This document shows positions 11,656 through 23,461 of a stretch of DNA of 64,000 bases, piece after piece (position 1 is the first letter of the stretch; every line of letters starts with the position of its first letter). The stretch lies in the NCBI RefSeq assembly GCF_031143425.1, contig NW_027150015.1, forward strand, positions 62,001-126,000. The letters run 5' to 3'. The translations under genes and the position numbers were made by a program. This DNA comes from Pleurodeles waltl. Lineage: Eukaryota > Chordata > Amphibia > Caudata > Salamandridae. The notes beneath the pieces are model-generated. The model did not search any database. It saw only the letters and a program-made list of their open reading frames with translations, and had not been told where the DNA came from.

Positions 11656-14600
11656 GCCGGCTGAGCTACAGGCCAAACACCACAGGTAGGCACCTTGCAA
11701 AAAACACCTCTGTTTTCTGTGAAAAAATATGTTGTGTCCACGTTGTGTTTTGGGCCATTTCCTTTCGTGGGCGCTAGGCCTACCCACAGAAGTGAGGTAC
11801 CATTTTTATCGAGAGACTTAGGGGAACGCTGGGTGGAAGGAAATTTGTGGCTCTTCTCAGATTCCAGAACTCTCTGTCACCGAAATGAGAGGAAAAAGTG
11901 TTTTTTGGGCCACATTTTGATGTTTGCAAAGGATTCTGGGTAACATAACCTGGTCAGAGCCCCGCAAGTCACCCCATCTTGGATTCCCCTGGGTTTTTAG
12001 TTGTCAAAAATGCGCTGGTTTGCTAGGCTTCCTCAGGTGCCGGCTGAGCTACAGGCCAAAATCCACAGGTAGGCACTGCTTTTTATAAAAAAAATTGATG
12101 TGTCCACGTTGTGTTTTGGGCCCTTTCCTTTCGTGGGCGCTAGTCCTACCCACACAAGTGAGGTATCATTTTTATCGGGAGACTTAGGGAAACGCTGGGT
12201 GGAAGAAAATTTGTGGCTCCTCTCAGATTCCAGAACTTTTTGCCACAGAAATGTGAGTAATGTGTTTTTTTAGCCAAATTTTGAGGTTTGCAAAGGATTC
12301 TGGGTAACAGAACCTGGTCCGAGCCCCACAAGTCACCCCATCTTGGATTCCCCTAGGTCTCTAGTTTTCAGAAATGCACAGGTTTGGTAGGTTTCCCTAG
12401 GTGCCGGCTGAGCTAGAGGCCAAAATCTACAGGTAGGCACTTCGCAAAAAACACCTCTGTTTTCTTCCAAAAATTTGGATCTGTCCACGTTGCGCTTTGG
12501 GGCGTTTCCTGTCGCGGGCGCTAGGCCTACCCACACAAGTGAGGTACCATTTCTATCGGGAGACTTGGGGTAATGCTGGGTGGAAGGAAATTTGTGGCTC
12601 CTCTCAGATTCCAGAACTTTCTGTCACAGAAATGTGAGTAACATGTGTTTTTTTAGCCAAATTTTGAGGTTTGCAAAGGATTCTGGGTAACAGAACCTGG
12701 TCCGAGCCCCGCAAGTCACCCCATCTTGGATTCCCCTAGGTCTCTAGTCTTCAGAAATGCACAGGTTTAGTAGGTTTCCCTAGGTGCCGGCTGAGCTAGA
12801 GGCCAAAATCTACAGGTAGGCACTTCGCAAAAAACACCTCTGTTTTCTTCCAAAAATTTGTATGTGTCCACGTTGCGCTTTGGGGCGTTTCCTGTCGCGG
12901 GCGCTAGGCCTACCCACACAAGTGAGGTATCATTTTTATTGGGAGACTTGGGGGAATGCTGGGTGGAAGGAAATTTGTGGCACCTCTCAGATTCCAGAAC
13001 TTTCTGCCACAGAAATGTGAGTAACATGTGTATTTTTAGCCAAAGTTTGAGGTTTGCAAAGGATTCTGGGTAACAGAACCTGGTCCGAGCCCCGCAAGTC
13101 ACCCCATCTTGGATTCCCCTAGGTCTCTAGTTTTCAGAAATGCACAGGTTTGGTAGGTTTCCCTAGGTGCCGGCTGAGCTAGAGGCCAAAATCTACAGGT
13201 AGCCACTTCACAAAAAACACCTCTGTTTTCTTCCAAAAATTTGGATGTGTCCACGTTGCGCTTTGGGGCGTTTCCTGTTGCGGGCGCTAGGCCTACCCAC
13301 ACAAGTGAGGTATCATTTTTATCGGGAGACTTGGGGGAACGCTGGGTGGAAGGAAATTTGTGGCTCCTCTCAGATTCCAGAACTTTCTGCCACAGAAATG
13401 TGAGTAACATGTGTATTTTTAGCCAAATTTTGAGGTTTGCAAAGGATTCTGGGTAACAGAACCTGGTCCGAGCCCCGCAAGTCACCCCATCTTGGATTCC
13501 CCTAGGTCTCGAGTTTTCAGAAATGCACAGGTTTGGTAGGTTTCCCTAGGTGCTGGCTGAGCTAGAGGCCAAAATCTACAGGTAGGCACTTCTCAAAAAA
13601 CACCTCTGTTTTCTTCCAAAAATTTGGATGTGTCCACGTTGCGCTTTGGGGCGTTTCCTGTCGCGGGCGCTAGGCCTACCCACACAAGTGAGGTATCATT
13701 TTTATCGGGAGACTTGGGGGAACGCTGGGTGGAAGGAAATTTGTGGCTCCTCTCAGATTCCAGAACTTTCTGCCACAGAAATGTGAGGAACATGTGTTTT
13801 TTTAGCCAAATTTTGAGGTTTGCAAAGGATTCTGGGTAACAGAACCTGGTACGAGCCCCGCAAGTCACCCCATCTTGGATTCCCCTAGGTCTCTAGTTTT
13901 CAGAAATGCACAGGTTTGGTAGGTTTCCCTGGGTGGCGGCTGAGCTACAGGCCAAAATCTACAGGTAGTCACTTCGCAAAAAACACCTCTGTTTTCTTCC
14001 AAAAATTTGGATGTGTCCACGTTGCGCTTTGGGGCGTTTCCTGTCGCGGGTGCTAGGCCTACCCACACAAGTGAGGTATCATTTTTATCGGGAGACTTGG
14101 GGGAACGCTGGGTGAAGGAAATTTGTGGCTCTTCTCAGATTCCAGAACTTTCTGCCACAGAAATGTGAGGAAAATGTGTTTTTTTAGCCACATTTTGAGG
14201 TTTGCAAAGGATTCTGGGTAACAGAACCTGGTCCGAGCCCCGCAAGTCACCCCATCTTGGATTCCCCTAGGTCTCTAGTCTTCAGAAATGCACAGGTTTA
14301 GTAGGTTTCCCTAGGTGCCGGCTGAGCTAGAGGCCAAAATCTACAGGTAGGCACTTCGCAAAAAACACCTCTGTTTTCTTCCAAAAATTTGGATGTGTCC
14401 ACGTTGCGCTTTGGGGCGTTTCCTGTCACGGGCGCTAGGCCTACCCACACAAGTGAGGTATCATTTTTATTGGGAGACTTGGGGGAATGCTGGGTGGAAG
14501 GAAATTTGTGGCTCCTCTCAGATTCCAGAACTTTCTGCCACAGAAATGTGAGTAACGTGTATTTTTAGCCAAAGTTTGAGGTTTGCAAAGGATTCTGGGT

Positions 14601-16028
14601 AACAGAACCTGGTCCGAGCCCCGCAAGTCACCCCATCTTGGATTCCCCTAGGTTTCTAGTTTTCAGAAATGCACAGGTTTGGTAGGTTTCCCTAGGTGCC
14701 GGCTGAGCTTGAGGCCAAAATCTACAGGTAGCCACTTCACAAAAAACACCTCTGTTTTCTTCCAAAAATTTGGATGTGTCCACGTTGCGCTTTGGGGCGT
14801 TTCCTGTTGCGGGCGCTAGGCCTACCCACACAAGTGAGGTATCATTTTTATCTGGAGACTTGGGGGAACGCTGGGTGGAAAGAAAATTTGTGGCTCCTCT
14901 CAGATTCCAGAACTTTCTGCCACAGAAATGTGAGTAACATGTGTATTTTTAGCCAAATTTTGAGGTTTGCAAAGGATTCTGGGTAACAGAACCTGGTCCG
15001 AGCCCCGCAAGTCACCCCATCTTGGATTCCCCTAGGTCTCTAGTTTTTAGAAATGCACAGGTTTGGTAGGTTTCCCTGGGTGGCGGCTGAGCTACAGGCC
15101 AAAATCTACAGGTAGTCACTTCGCAAAAAACACCTCTGTTTTCTTCCAAAAATTTGGATGTGTCCACGTAGCGCTTTGGGGCGTTTCCTGTCGCGGGCGC
15201 TAGGCCTACCCACACAAGTGAGGTATCATTTTTATCGGGAGACTTGGAGGAACGCTGGGTGGAAGGAAATTTGTTTCTCTTCACAGATTCCAGAACTTTC
15301 TGCCACAGAAATGTGAGGAAAATGTGTTTTTTTAGCCAAATTTTGAGGTTTGCAAAGGATTCTGGGTAACAGAACCTGGTCCGAGCCCCGCAAGTCACCC
15401 CATCTTGGATTCCCCTAGGTCTCTAGTTTTCAGAAATGCACAGGTTTGGTAGGTTTCCCTAGGTGCCGGCTGAGCTAGAGGCCAAAATCTACAGGTAGGC
15501 ACTTCGCAAAAAACACCTCTGTTTTCTTCCAAAAATTTGGATGTGTCCACGTTGCGCTTTGGGGCGTTTCCTGTCGCGGGCGCTAGGCCTACCCACACAA
15601 GTGAGGTATCATTTTTATCGGGAGACTTGGGGGAACGCTGGGTGGAAGGAAATTTGTGGCTCCTCTCAGATTCCAGAACTTTCTGCCACAGAAATGTGAG
15701 GAACATGTGTTTTTTTAGCCAAATTTTGAGGTTTGCAAAGGATTCTGGGTAACAGAACCTGGTCCGAGCCCCGCAAGTCACCCCATCTTGGATTCCCCTA
15801 GGTCTCTAGTTTTCAGAAATGCACAGGTTTGGTAGGTTTCACTAGGTGCCGGCTGAGCTAAATGCCAAAATCTACAGGTAGGCACTTCGCAAAAAACACC
15901 TCTGTTTTCTTCCAAAAATTTGGATGTGTCCACGTTGCGCTTTGGGGTGTTTCCTGTCGCGGGCGCTAGGCCTACCCACACAAGTGAGGTATCATTTTTA
16001 TAGGGAGACTTGGGGGAACGCTGGGTGG
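11656..16028 (+). repeat. 383-bp satellite array (forward)
   Basis: Unit landmarks (gccggctgagct) fall at 11656, 12039, 12403, 12786, 13169, 13552, 13935, 14317, 14698, 15082, 15465 and 15848. The period is 383 bp except for one 364-bp unit and +/-1-2 bp slips. The first two units are the most diverged and the central ones are very alike. The array ends inside a unit after aacgctgggtgg (16028). Open frames on both strands repeat once per unit and are a by-product of the array. Confidence 0.95.
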
Positions 16029-17101
16029 GAACATAGATTAGCAGAACAAGTGTTATTGCCCCTTGTCTTTCTCTACATTTTTTCCTTCCAAATATAGGAG
16101 AGTGTGTAAAAAAGACATCTATTTGAGAAATGCCCTGTAATTCACATGCTAGTATGGTCACCCCGGAATTCAGATATGTGCAAATAACCATTGCTCCTCA
16201 ACACCTTATCTTGTGCCCTTTTTGGAAATACAAAGGTTTTCTTGATAGCAATTTTTTACTCTTTATATTTCAGCAAATGAATTGCTGTATACCTGGTATA
16301 GAATGAAAACGCACGTCAGGGTGCAGCTCATTTATTGGCTCTGGGTTCCTTGGGTTCTTGATGAACCTACAAGCCCTATATATTCCCGCAACCAGAGGAG
16401 TCCAGCAGACGTAACGGTATATTGCTTTCGATAATCTGACATTGCAGGGAAAAGTTACAGAGTAAAACGTAGTGAAACATCTATATTTTTTTCATCTCAA
16501 TTTCAATATTCATCTTTTTCAGTTGTTATTTTCTGTAGGAAACCCTTGTAGGATCTACACAAATGACCCCTTGCTGAATTCAAAATGTTGTCTACTTTTC
16601 AGAAATGTTTAGGTTTCTGGGATCCAGCATTGGTTTCATGCCCATTTCTGTCACTGACTGGAAGGAGGCTAAAAGCACAAAAAATTGCAAAAATGGGGTA
16701 TGTCCCAGTAAAATGCCACAATTGTGTTGAAAAATTGGGTTTTCTGATTCAAGTCTGCTTGTTCCTGAAAGCTGGGAAGCTGCTGAGTTTAGCACCGCAA
16801 ACCCTTTGTTGATGCCATTTTCAGGGGAAAAACCACAAGCCTTCTTCTGCAGCCACTTTTTCAATTTTTTTTAAAAAAATTGAAATTTTCACTGTATTTT
16901 GGCCAATTTCTTGGCCTCCTTCAGGGGAACCCACAAAGTCTGGGTACCTATAGAATCCCTAGGATGTTGGAAAAAAAGGACGCAAATTTGGCTTGGTTAG
17001 CTTATGTGGACAAAAAGTTATGAGGGCCTAAGCGTGAACTGCCCCAAATAGGCAAAAAAAGGCCTGGCACAGGAGGGGGAAAAGGCCTGGCAGCGAAGGG
17101 G
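16029..17101 (+). mobile_element. Unique tail of the TTAA element
   Basis: Single-copy sequence following the 383-bp array and ending in gcagcgaagggg immediately before TTAA. The reverse complement forms 58138-60088, apart from a MITE inserted there. The left part holds a stretch with tgaattgctgtatacc and agctcatttattggctctgg, the right part gtggacaaaaagttatgagg; all are conserved in the second copy. No long open frame is shared by both copies, so this looks like a non-coding terminal region of a non-autonomous element. Confidence 0.75.
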
Positions 17102-17914
17102 TTAAAAGTGGTTGCTGAACTACCTCTTGTTGGATTTTTTATGAACCTATAGATTGGAGGGCTGGAATGATTGAGGGAATGAGTATTGAGAAATGATTGG
17201 CCTGTTTGATTGATAAAAGGGATGCACGATTTAGAAGAAAAACTACAAGATAAAAGTGTTAAAGTGCACATAAAAGATGAGAGATAAGGTGAGTGCTGTC
17301 TAGTTTGTTATGCTATGGTATGCTATAATATTGGGACTTTAAACATCCCAGTCATAGTTTACAAACTTTACAGTAAGCCCACAGATGCCCAGTTCTGTGT
17401 AGAGGATTACTACAGCTAATTCTGTACCCTGCTAAATGAGGGTGGATACTTATCGGAAGGCCTTCAAGTGGAAAAAGCCTTAGCCTAAGACAATTTGGCA
17501 ACTTTAGAAATCTGCTGAAGACCATATGTTGCTGGTGGAATCAGAGCAAAAGTTTGGCAAAGTAATCATGGGAGTATATAACTTGCATAGGACAGCCCCT
17601 TTTCAGTCCTATTTTTATTCTCCAGATTCCATGTAGCACTACTAGAGGGCAGAACTTGAACACAAATCCACAGAGAGGCTTTAAAAGTGCTTGCTGAACT
17701 ACTTCTTGTTGGTTTTTTATGAACCAATAGATTATAGGACAGGAATGACTGAGGGAATGAGTATTGAGAAATGATTGGCCTGTTTTATTGATAAAGTACA
17801 AGATTTGGAAGGAAAACTACAAGATAAAAGTGAGTCTACTGTGGTCTAGTCTGACATGTTGTGCTGTGCCAGAGCTTTAAGTCTAGGACTTTATACATCC
17901 CAATCTTAGTTTTC
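17102..17914. repeat. 565/577-bp satellite, segment 2
   Basis: The monomer resumes exactly where it was cut at 8570 (TTAAaagtggttgctg) and continues through one further monomer (gcataggacagc at 17587) to ctttatacatcccaatcttagttttc. There the poly(T) of the LINE begins. Confidence 0.9.
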
Positions 17915-17934
17915 TTTTTTTTTTTTTTTTTTTT
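17915..17934 (-). other. LINE poly(A) tail
   Basis: Twenty consecutive T on the plus strand mark the 3' end of the minus-strand LINE and its junction with the satellite. Confidence 0.9.
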
Positions 17935-18211
17935 AGTTTCAAAACCTTTATTCAACACTTAAAAGACAGAATACATGTTAGCCAATCCATGTTTCAGATG
18001 GCACGGCATTGGACCAGGTGAAAAACCGCACACAGTGCCAAGGCCAACACCAGGTTAACATCTAGATGTTAATGCATTCCGAAGTAAATAAAACTAAAAG
18101 CAGGAATGTTTAAAAGCAATGGGATAAAAGAAAAAAAAACAAAGATCAATCCCAAGAAACACAGCAACTCCTGTGTTAGAAAAAAGCCCAAACTAAAAAA
18201 TAAACCATCCA

Positions 18212-21200
18212 TCACCCATGATCACTCCAACACCATTCCAAATAGGTAGGCACCTTACCCTTCAGACATATATCTTTACACAAGTAATCGTGGACCAAAC
18301 AACAACCAAGAGCATAGACCACTTGTGGGGAGAGATCAACACCTTTGAAAAGTAGAAGATTTCTAGCCCTCCACAAAGCATCCTTCATGCAATTCACCAC
18401 TATCCAATACTTCTGACATTGGGAGCTGGAAACAAACAGGCCAAAGATCACACCCTCTCTAGACAAAACCACATCAGAATTCAGGGAAGAAAGCCATACT
18501 TGCGCCAAAGCACACACCTGTTGTGCCATGGGGCAGTACCAAAAGAGGTGGTCACAAGATTCTTCTGCCAAACATCCCTTCCTGACACAAAAGGGTGCCC
18601 TAGAACATCGTCTCCTAAACAAAAAAAGACGGAGAGGCAGGCAACCATGTGCTGTGGACCATGCAAGGTCACAATGGATATTATGAAGTTACCGTACAGA
18701 AACATTTGCCCAAATAGCCTTAGAAGCCAGGTCTGAAATCCCCCTGACTGGTACCTGCTGCTGGTCCCCAGTAACAGATTTGCAAATGAGCCTAGGTGAG
18801 ATCAAGCCCAAAGGAATTGCGTGTAAATTGTGAGTCCTAATGAATTTCCTTGCATAAAAGTAAGCAAATGGGCAGGATTCTGAATGAGGCATGCTATTTG
18901 AGACAACCATGCCCCATGTTCTGCACACCAGAAAATTCAGCCAAAAACTGGCAAAAAAAGACCACTTCCTTTCTTCCTTATCCAGACAAATACTCCCTCT
19001 GATAATGGTGCAAATAAACAAAGATTGCAAAGCGAGACCAATATTTGGAGCACTCTTGCCACCCAAAACCACAGGCTTTAACATGGTCACGCGAGCCACT
19101 CGTTCTTGCTTTCCTCCCCAAATGATCTGAAAAACCCACCTCTGTAGCAGTGTAAGGCAGTGTCGGGGGACGGGGTAAACCACTGCAATATACAGAAGTC
19201 ACAATAGAAATTCTGCCTTTGCAACAAGTATTTTACCAGACATAGTAAGTGACCGCAAACCCCTAAGAGCAATCTTCTGCTTTACCTTGGACATGCATTC
19301 AGACCAGCTCTGCAAGCTACCACCCTCACCAAAAAACAGACCAAGAACTTTCACGCGATATTGCACTACCTTAAGGCCCCAATCCATCTTATCTTCCTTC
19401 CAGTTTACGTACAAACACTCACTGTTTGCCAGGTTAATCCTCGATGATGAAGCAAAGGAAAACCTACTACAATACCATAAAACCTGCCGGATGGAAATAT
19501 TATTTGAACAAAAAACAGAGACATCGTCCATATAAGCAGAGGCAATGACAGAAACCCCTCTATCTCCAGGGACAGGGATCCCTTTAATCAGTTTATCAGC
19601 CCTCAGAGTTGCAAGAAAAGGTTTGATGGCCAAAATGAACAAGAGGGGGGACAAAGGACATCCCTGCCGTACCCCTTGACAAAACAGGAAAAGAGGCAGT
19701 CAACGTGCCATTGACCATGACCCTGCTGTAACAATTGGTATACAATTAAGAAATCCAGGACCTAAAAGTTGGACCAAAATTCAAATGTTTTAAAACCTAA
19801 ACCATAAAAGAGTGGTTTAGCCGATCGAAAGCCTTTTCCTGATCCAGGTTCAGCAAACACATAGATAACCCACGGTCTTTGACATACAATAACACATCCC
19901 TAATCAAACATGAATTGTCAAATATCTTACGCCCAGGTATGCCACACGTTTGGTCTGATTCAACGACTGTGGAAACAACAGGCCGCAACCGAAGGAACAA
20001 AGTTTTAGACAATATTTTAAAGTCTACATTGAGAAGGCTGAATGGATGCCAGTTCTTTACATCGGCTCTATCACCTTTCTTCTTGTAGATACGTCTTATG
20101 CAACCACCTCTCATGGAATTGGGGAGCAATCCTTCCCTCATAGAACAATGAAAGACTTCAAGCAAGTCGGAGCCCACTAAGTCCCAAAATGTAGCATAGA
20201 ACTCTACAGGTATGCCATCAGAACCGGGGGATCTCCCCTTAGGCAAGCTGAGCACGGCCCTTTTGAGGTCTGCAAGCACCAAGTCCCCTTCAAGAACTTC
20301 CTTATCCTCTTCAGACAAAGACAACTGCAGATGTTGCATGAAAAAATTCCCAGTTGCATTGTCTGAAACTTTGGGCCCATATAAGTCGCTGTAGAAATCA
20401 TGCACACTGTCTCGGATTCCTTCAGTAGTGGTATGAGTGGTACCGTGGGAGTCCATCATGGCATCTATAATTCTCCCAGTAGCCCTCTCTTTTAGAAAGA
20501 AAAACCAAGAGCAAGTCTCATTGTTCTTCAGGAACTGAACCCTACTGCGGAGAATCAACCCTTTAGTAAATTCATGGTACAAGGAGGATAACCTCTGCTT
20601 GCACAAAACAATGTCTGCCTGTACATCAAAACCATGCTCCAATATCTTGGACAAATTCTAGAACTGGATTTGCAAATGGTTGATTCTACAACGTCGAACT
20701 CTAACCACTCTAGTTCCCTCCCGAATAAAAAAGGACAGTATACGAATCTTAATATCCTCCCACCACTCACTGACTGAGGGGAAAAGAATTTTCAAGGACT
20801 GCCAATTTTGGTAATGGTAACTAAACTTATCCTGGGTAGCCTTGTCATTGAGCAAAAGAATATTGAGTCTCCACAGACCCTTCTCTCTAAGAGGTATATC
20901 TGCTATGGAGACGCCAACTGAAATGAGGTAATGATCGGTAAAGAAAACCGGAATGAGAGTGGTTGAAACTATCTTTTCTGAGGGACTTGCAAAGATAAAA
21001 TCTATGCGTGACTTAGTGGGAGAGTTGTAACTAACCCAAGTGTAACCTGGATCATTAGGATGCAACAATCTGTAGGAATCCTGCAATTGACAATCAGAAA
21101 TAATACTTTTCAGTGAGGTAGAGCTTACGTCCAGGTGTACTGCAGAAGAAGAGGATCTGTCTTCCACAGCCAATAAACAGTTGAAATCACCACCTAGAAA

Positions 21201-21635
21201 AACATTCCTGTTGCATTAAAGGAGCTGAGGCAGGAAGCTCAAAACATTCTTTCTGCAGGACAATGATGTAGGGCAGTACACATTAATAAGGCGTAAATCA
21301 TGGCCATTCCAAGTAACATCCAAACATAGTAATCGCCCTTTAACCACATGTTAAACGTTCTGAATAACAAAGTTATTACTGCAAAATAAAATGCCTATTC
21401 CCGCATTTCGGTCAGAATTACAGCCTGACATGATGGAAGGTCCACAAGTCCACATTTGTTGCAATTTTGTGTCCTTAGATAGTTCTGGGATAGCACATTC
21501 CTGTAAGAAAATCATGTCCAATTTTTGCAGGGTCAAAAAGTCAAAAATTGTTGAGCTTTTCACATCATCACCCAAGCACCTAACGTCAATACTCCCCAAG
21601 AGAAGCATCAGGAAATATCTGAAAAACATAGACAT
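18212..21635 (-). pseudogene. LINE ORF2: endonuclease and reverse transcriptase, broken
   Basis: The reading order on the minus strand is an apurinic-like endonuclease start (SIDVRCLGDD, then FLQEC with the catalytic Glu, then GIGILF; 21635-21351), a linker (21173-20658), and RT fingers with SPGSDGIPVEFY, LLNVDFKILSK and motif A LNLDQEKAFDRLNH (20654-19797). After a frame change near 19750 come motif B QGCPLSPLLF, motif C AYMDDVSVF (19654-19199), and a C-terminal domain with a Cys/His-rich stretch, CLAEESCDHLFWYCP, near 18560 (19183-18212). There are several in-frame stops (for example 20655-20657 between the linker and RT) and at least one frameshift. The endonuclease segment also lacks an intact middle. 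The YMDD form of motif C is less common in LINEs than YADD. This copy is clearly inactive. Confidence 0.85.
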
Positions 21636-21746
21636 TGTAAAATGGTACTTTCAGTTCAATTTCCTATTCCTCTTCTTAGTCTTCCGCTTTATCACAGGGG
21701 TAAAAGCATCTTCCCCTGTCACCGCCTGGGAATTACTCCTGTCATC

Positions 21747-23323
21747 CTATGCGCACAAGTCTCTGGAGTCATTGCTCTCAAACCCAGTCTCTTCCGTATC
21801 ATCCCCCTCTTTCTCCTTCCTTTTTAATGAGTTTGAAACATCCATGGCAGATTCAACCTCTTCCTCAACAAAAATGTCATCCTTGCACCACTCAACTACC
21901 TCAGCAGCAACCGCAGTGTTAGAGAAAGAAGAGTGTTCCAGGGCTGTACAGGCGAACTCTATCTCACTACAAGAGTCTATAGAGGAAATTGTAGACACTG
22001 TACCTTGAGTACCAACCGCATTTGCAGTAACAGATGAAGCGGGTTCTAGGGACTGCTGGCTTGGAGTGGAAAATACCTCTGGCATAACATACAGACTGTC
22101 ATCCATAACAGTGCCAAGTGGCTGTGGAGCAGAAAGTGGTACATGTTGCAGCTGGGGTGGGTCAAGAGCTGCACCCGTGGTGGAAATCAAAGAAGAGCAT
22201 CCAGCACTGACGATATCATTCCTTTCAACAGCACTCAGGAGATGTTGGGCAACACCCCTCCCAGTGGTTTTGGAGGACGTCTGCTGTGATTGGACAGCCA
22301 AATTTAAATCAGGTGTGGGAGCCACGATTGGTTGATCAGGGGCACCTGGTGAAGCACCCTCATTAGGTTCCATGCAGTTCCCAGCCTCATCAACTGCACC
22401 TGCTTGTTTTCCCGCCAAAACTGAAGCACCTTCCCCAGAGGTGTCTTGCTTCACAGATAAATCCACCTTTGCCTCAGCAATGATAAACCAGATTGGAGAG
22501 CTAATCTTTCCTCCTCCGAACCAAGCCTGATTAATTCTTCCTCCTCCTCCTCTACATCTTCCCTTGACCTCCCTCTACTCTGGTGGGGAGTGAAAGGTTG
22601 CTCCAGTCGCGCAGCCTTGATTTTAAAGGCATAGGAGGAGGGGCAGTTTTTAAACTCATGCTCAGTTGAGCCACAAAGATTGCACGTTTTTTCAGCCACA
22701 CAATCAACAGCTTCATGTCCAGTGTTTCTACACTTAGTGCAGAAAGGTGCAGTACAGTCCTTAGCCAAGTGCCCCTCCAAATTACATTTCCTGCATCTCC
22801 TAGGCTGACCCACATAGAAGACAGTGCCTGTGGCTCCACCAAGTCTAATAGTGCTAGGTATGTGCCTCAGTTCCTCAGTGGCACGGTCTCTCTTTAAGGA
22901 TACCAAGGCTTTAAAGTAGCCAGTCTTTACACCATCAGCATCTCTCACTCTTTCCCCATGAGAAACAACGCAAAACTGATTGAGTCAAGTGATAATGTCA
23001 GCCCTCTGAACATACTCATTAAACATGGAAACATTCACCCATCTCTTCTGAGGCTGAGTCAAGGCATTGATGGAAAACACTTTCAAAGTTGCAGAGTCAT
23101 TTCTTTCTTTAAAGCGCTTGAGGCATTGTTCAAACAAAGCAAAGGTGGTGAAAATCACTTCAAAGACTTTACCTCCAGGAAAAGCAAACAGGTAGTCAAT
23201 CTGATCAGGTCTGAATCCAAGTTCCTTTTGCAGCACTGAGCGGCTGAACAACAATCCATCCATCCTGACATCTTCAACTGCTGAGAACCTCACGACATTT
23301 CGGCGCGCTCGATTAGCCGCCAT
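21747..23323 (-). pseudogene. LINE ORF1 with three CCHC zinc knuckles, copy 2
   Basis: The start is ATG at 23321-23323 (MAANRARRNVVRF). The N-terminal domain runs to DIIT, where TGA at 22985-22987 replaces the Trp codon kept in copy 1. The frame then continues through VRDADGVKTGY to the knuckles CRKCNLEGHLAKDC, CTKCRNTGHEAVDC and CNLCGSTEHEFKNC, with an acidic stretch (DVEEEEEELIRLG) after them. A frameshift near 22470 moves the Ser/Thr/Pro-rich C-terminal part into another frame (22466-21747). The knuckles suit an RNA-binding role in the retrotransposon particle. ORF2 starts about 110 bp downstream. A host zinc-knuckle gene is unlikely, because the segment lies between the LINE 5' edge and ORF2 and recurs at 802-1474. 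Confidence 0.85.
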
Positions 23324-23461
23324 CTTCGCAGAGATCCCTTCTGGAGGGTCCCCGATTTCACGCTGAAGAAAAGAGCTCTGCTCGCTGGAAACACTGGAAC
23401 CTCATCCTCGGATACCACAGAGAAAAAAACCACGTCACCATGGTGTCTCCCCTGCCAGCTA

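Larger units (their letters stand above)
8571..17101 (+). mobile_element. TTAA-flanked composite element carrying two tandem arrays
   Basis: TTAA is present on both sides (8567-8570 and 17102-17105). Removing 8571-17101 plus one TTAA restores the satellite reading gaggct-TTAA-aagtggttg exactly as in other monomers. The ends are CCGGTTCGGTGGC at left and, read inward from the right, CCCCTTCGCTGCC (9 of 13 match). Precise TTAA duplication and CC-rich termini are the hallmark of piggyBac-type transposition, but no transposase is encoded. Internal order: palindromic left end, two MITEs, GC-rich hairpin array, 383-bp satellite array and a 1.07-kb tail. The same tail and array, inverted, begin after a TTAA at 58134-58137. 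The family name is an inference. Confidence 0.75.
17915..23461 (-). mobile_element. Tx1-like (L1-superfamily) LINE copy 2, near full length
   Basis: A non-LTR retrotransposon of about 5.5 kb on the minus strand. It has a 20-T run at 17915-17934 (a poly(A) tail on the element strand), ORF2 with endonuclease and reverse transcriptase, ORF1 with three CCHC knuckles, and a 138-bp 5' UTR. It sits in the satellite between ...cttagttttc and agtctttaaag..., which are contiguous in other monomers, so no long target duplication is visible. The clade is an inference from the knuckle-bearing ORF1 and the RT motifs. Tx1 elements are often target-specific. Confidence 0.85.

Noticed and set aside
12767..16191. 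Open frames of 60-137 codons once per 383-bp unit on both strands, also at 60325-63775
   Set aside because: They recur with the array period on both strands, mirror each other and resemble no protein family.
22451..23323. Possible host gene with CCHC zinc knuckles
   Set aside because: It is ORF1 of the LINE, duplicated at 802-1474 and followed by the LINE ORF2.
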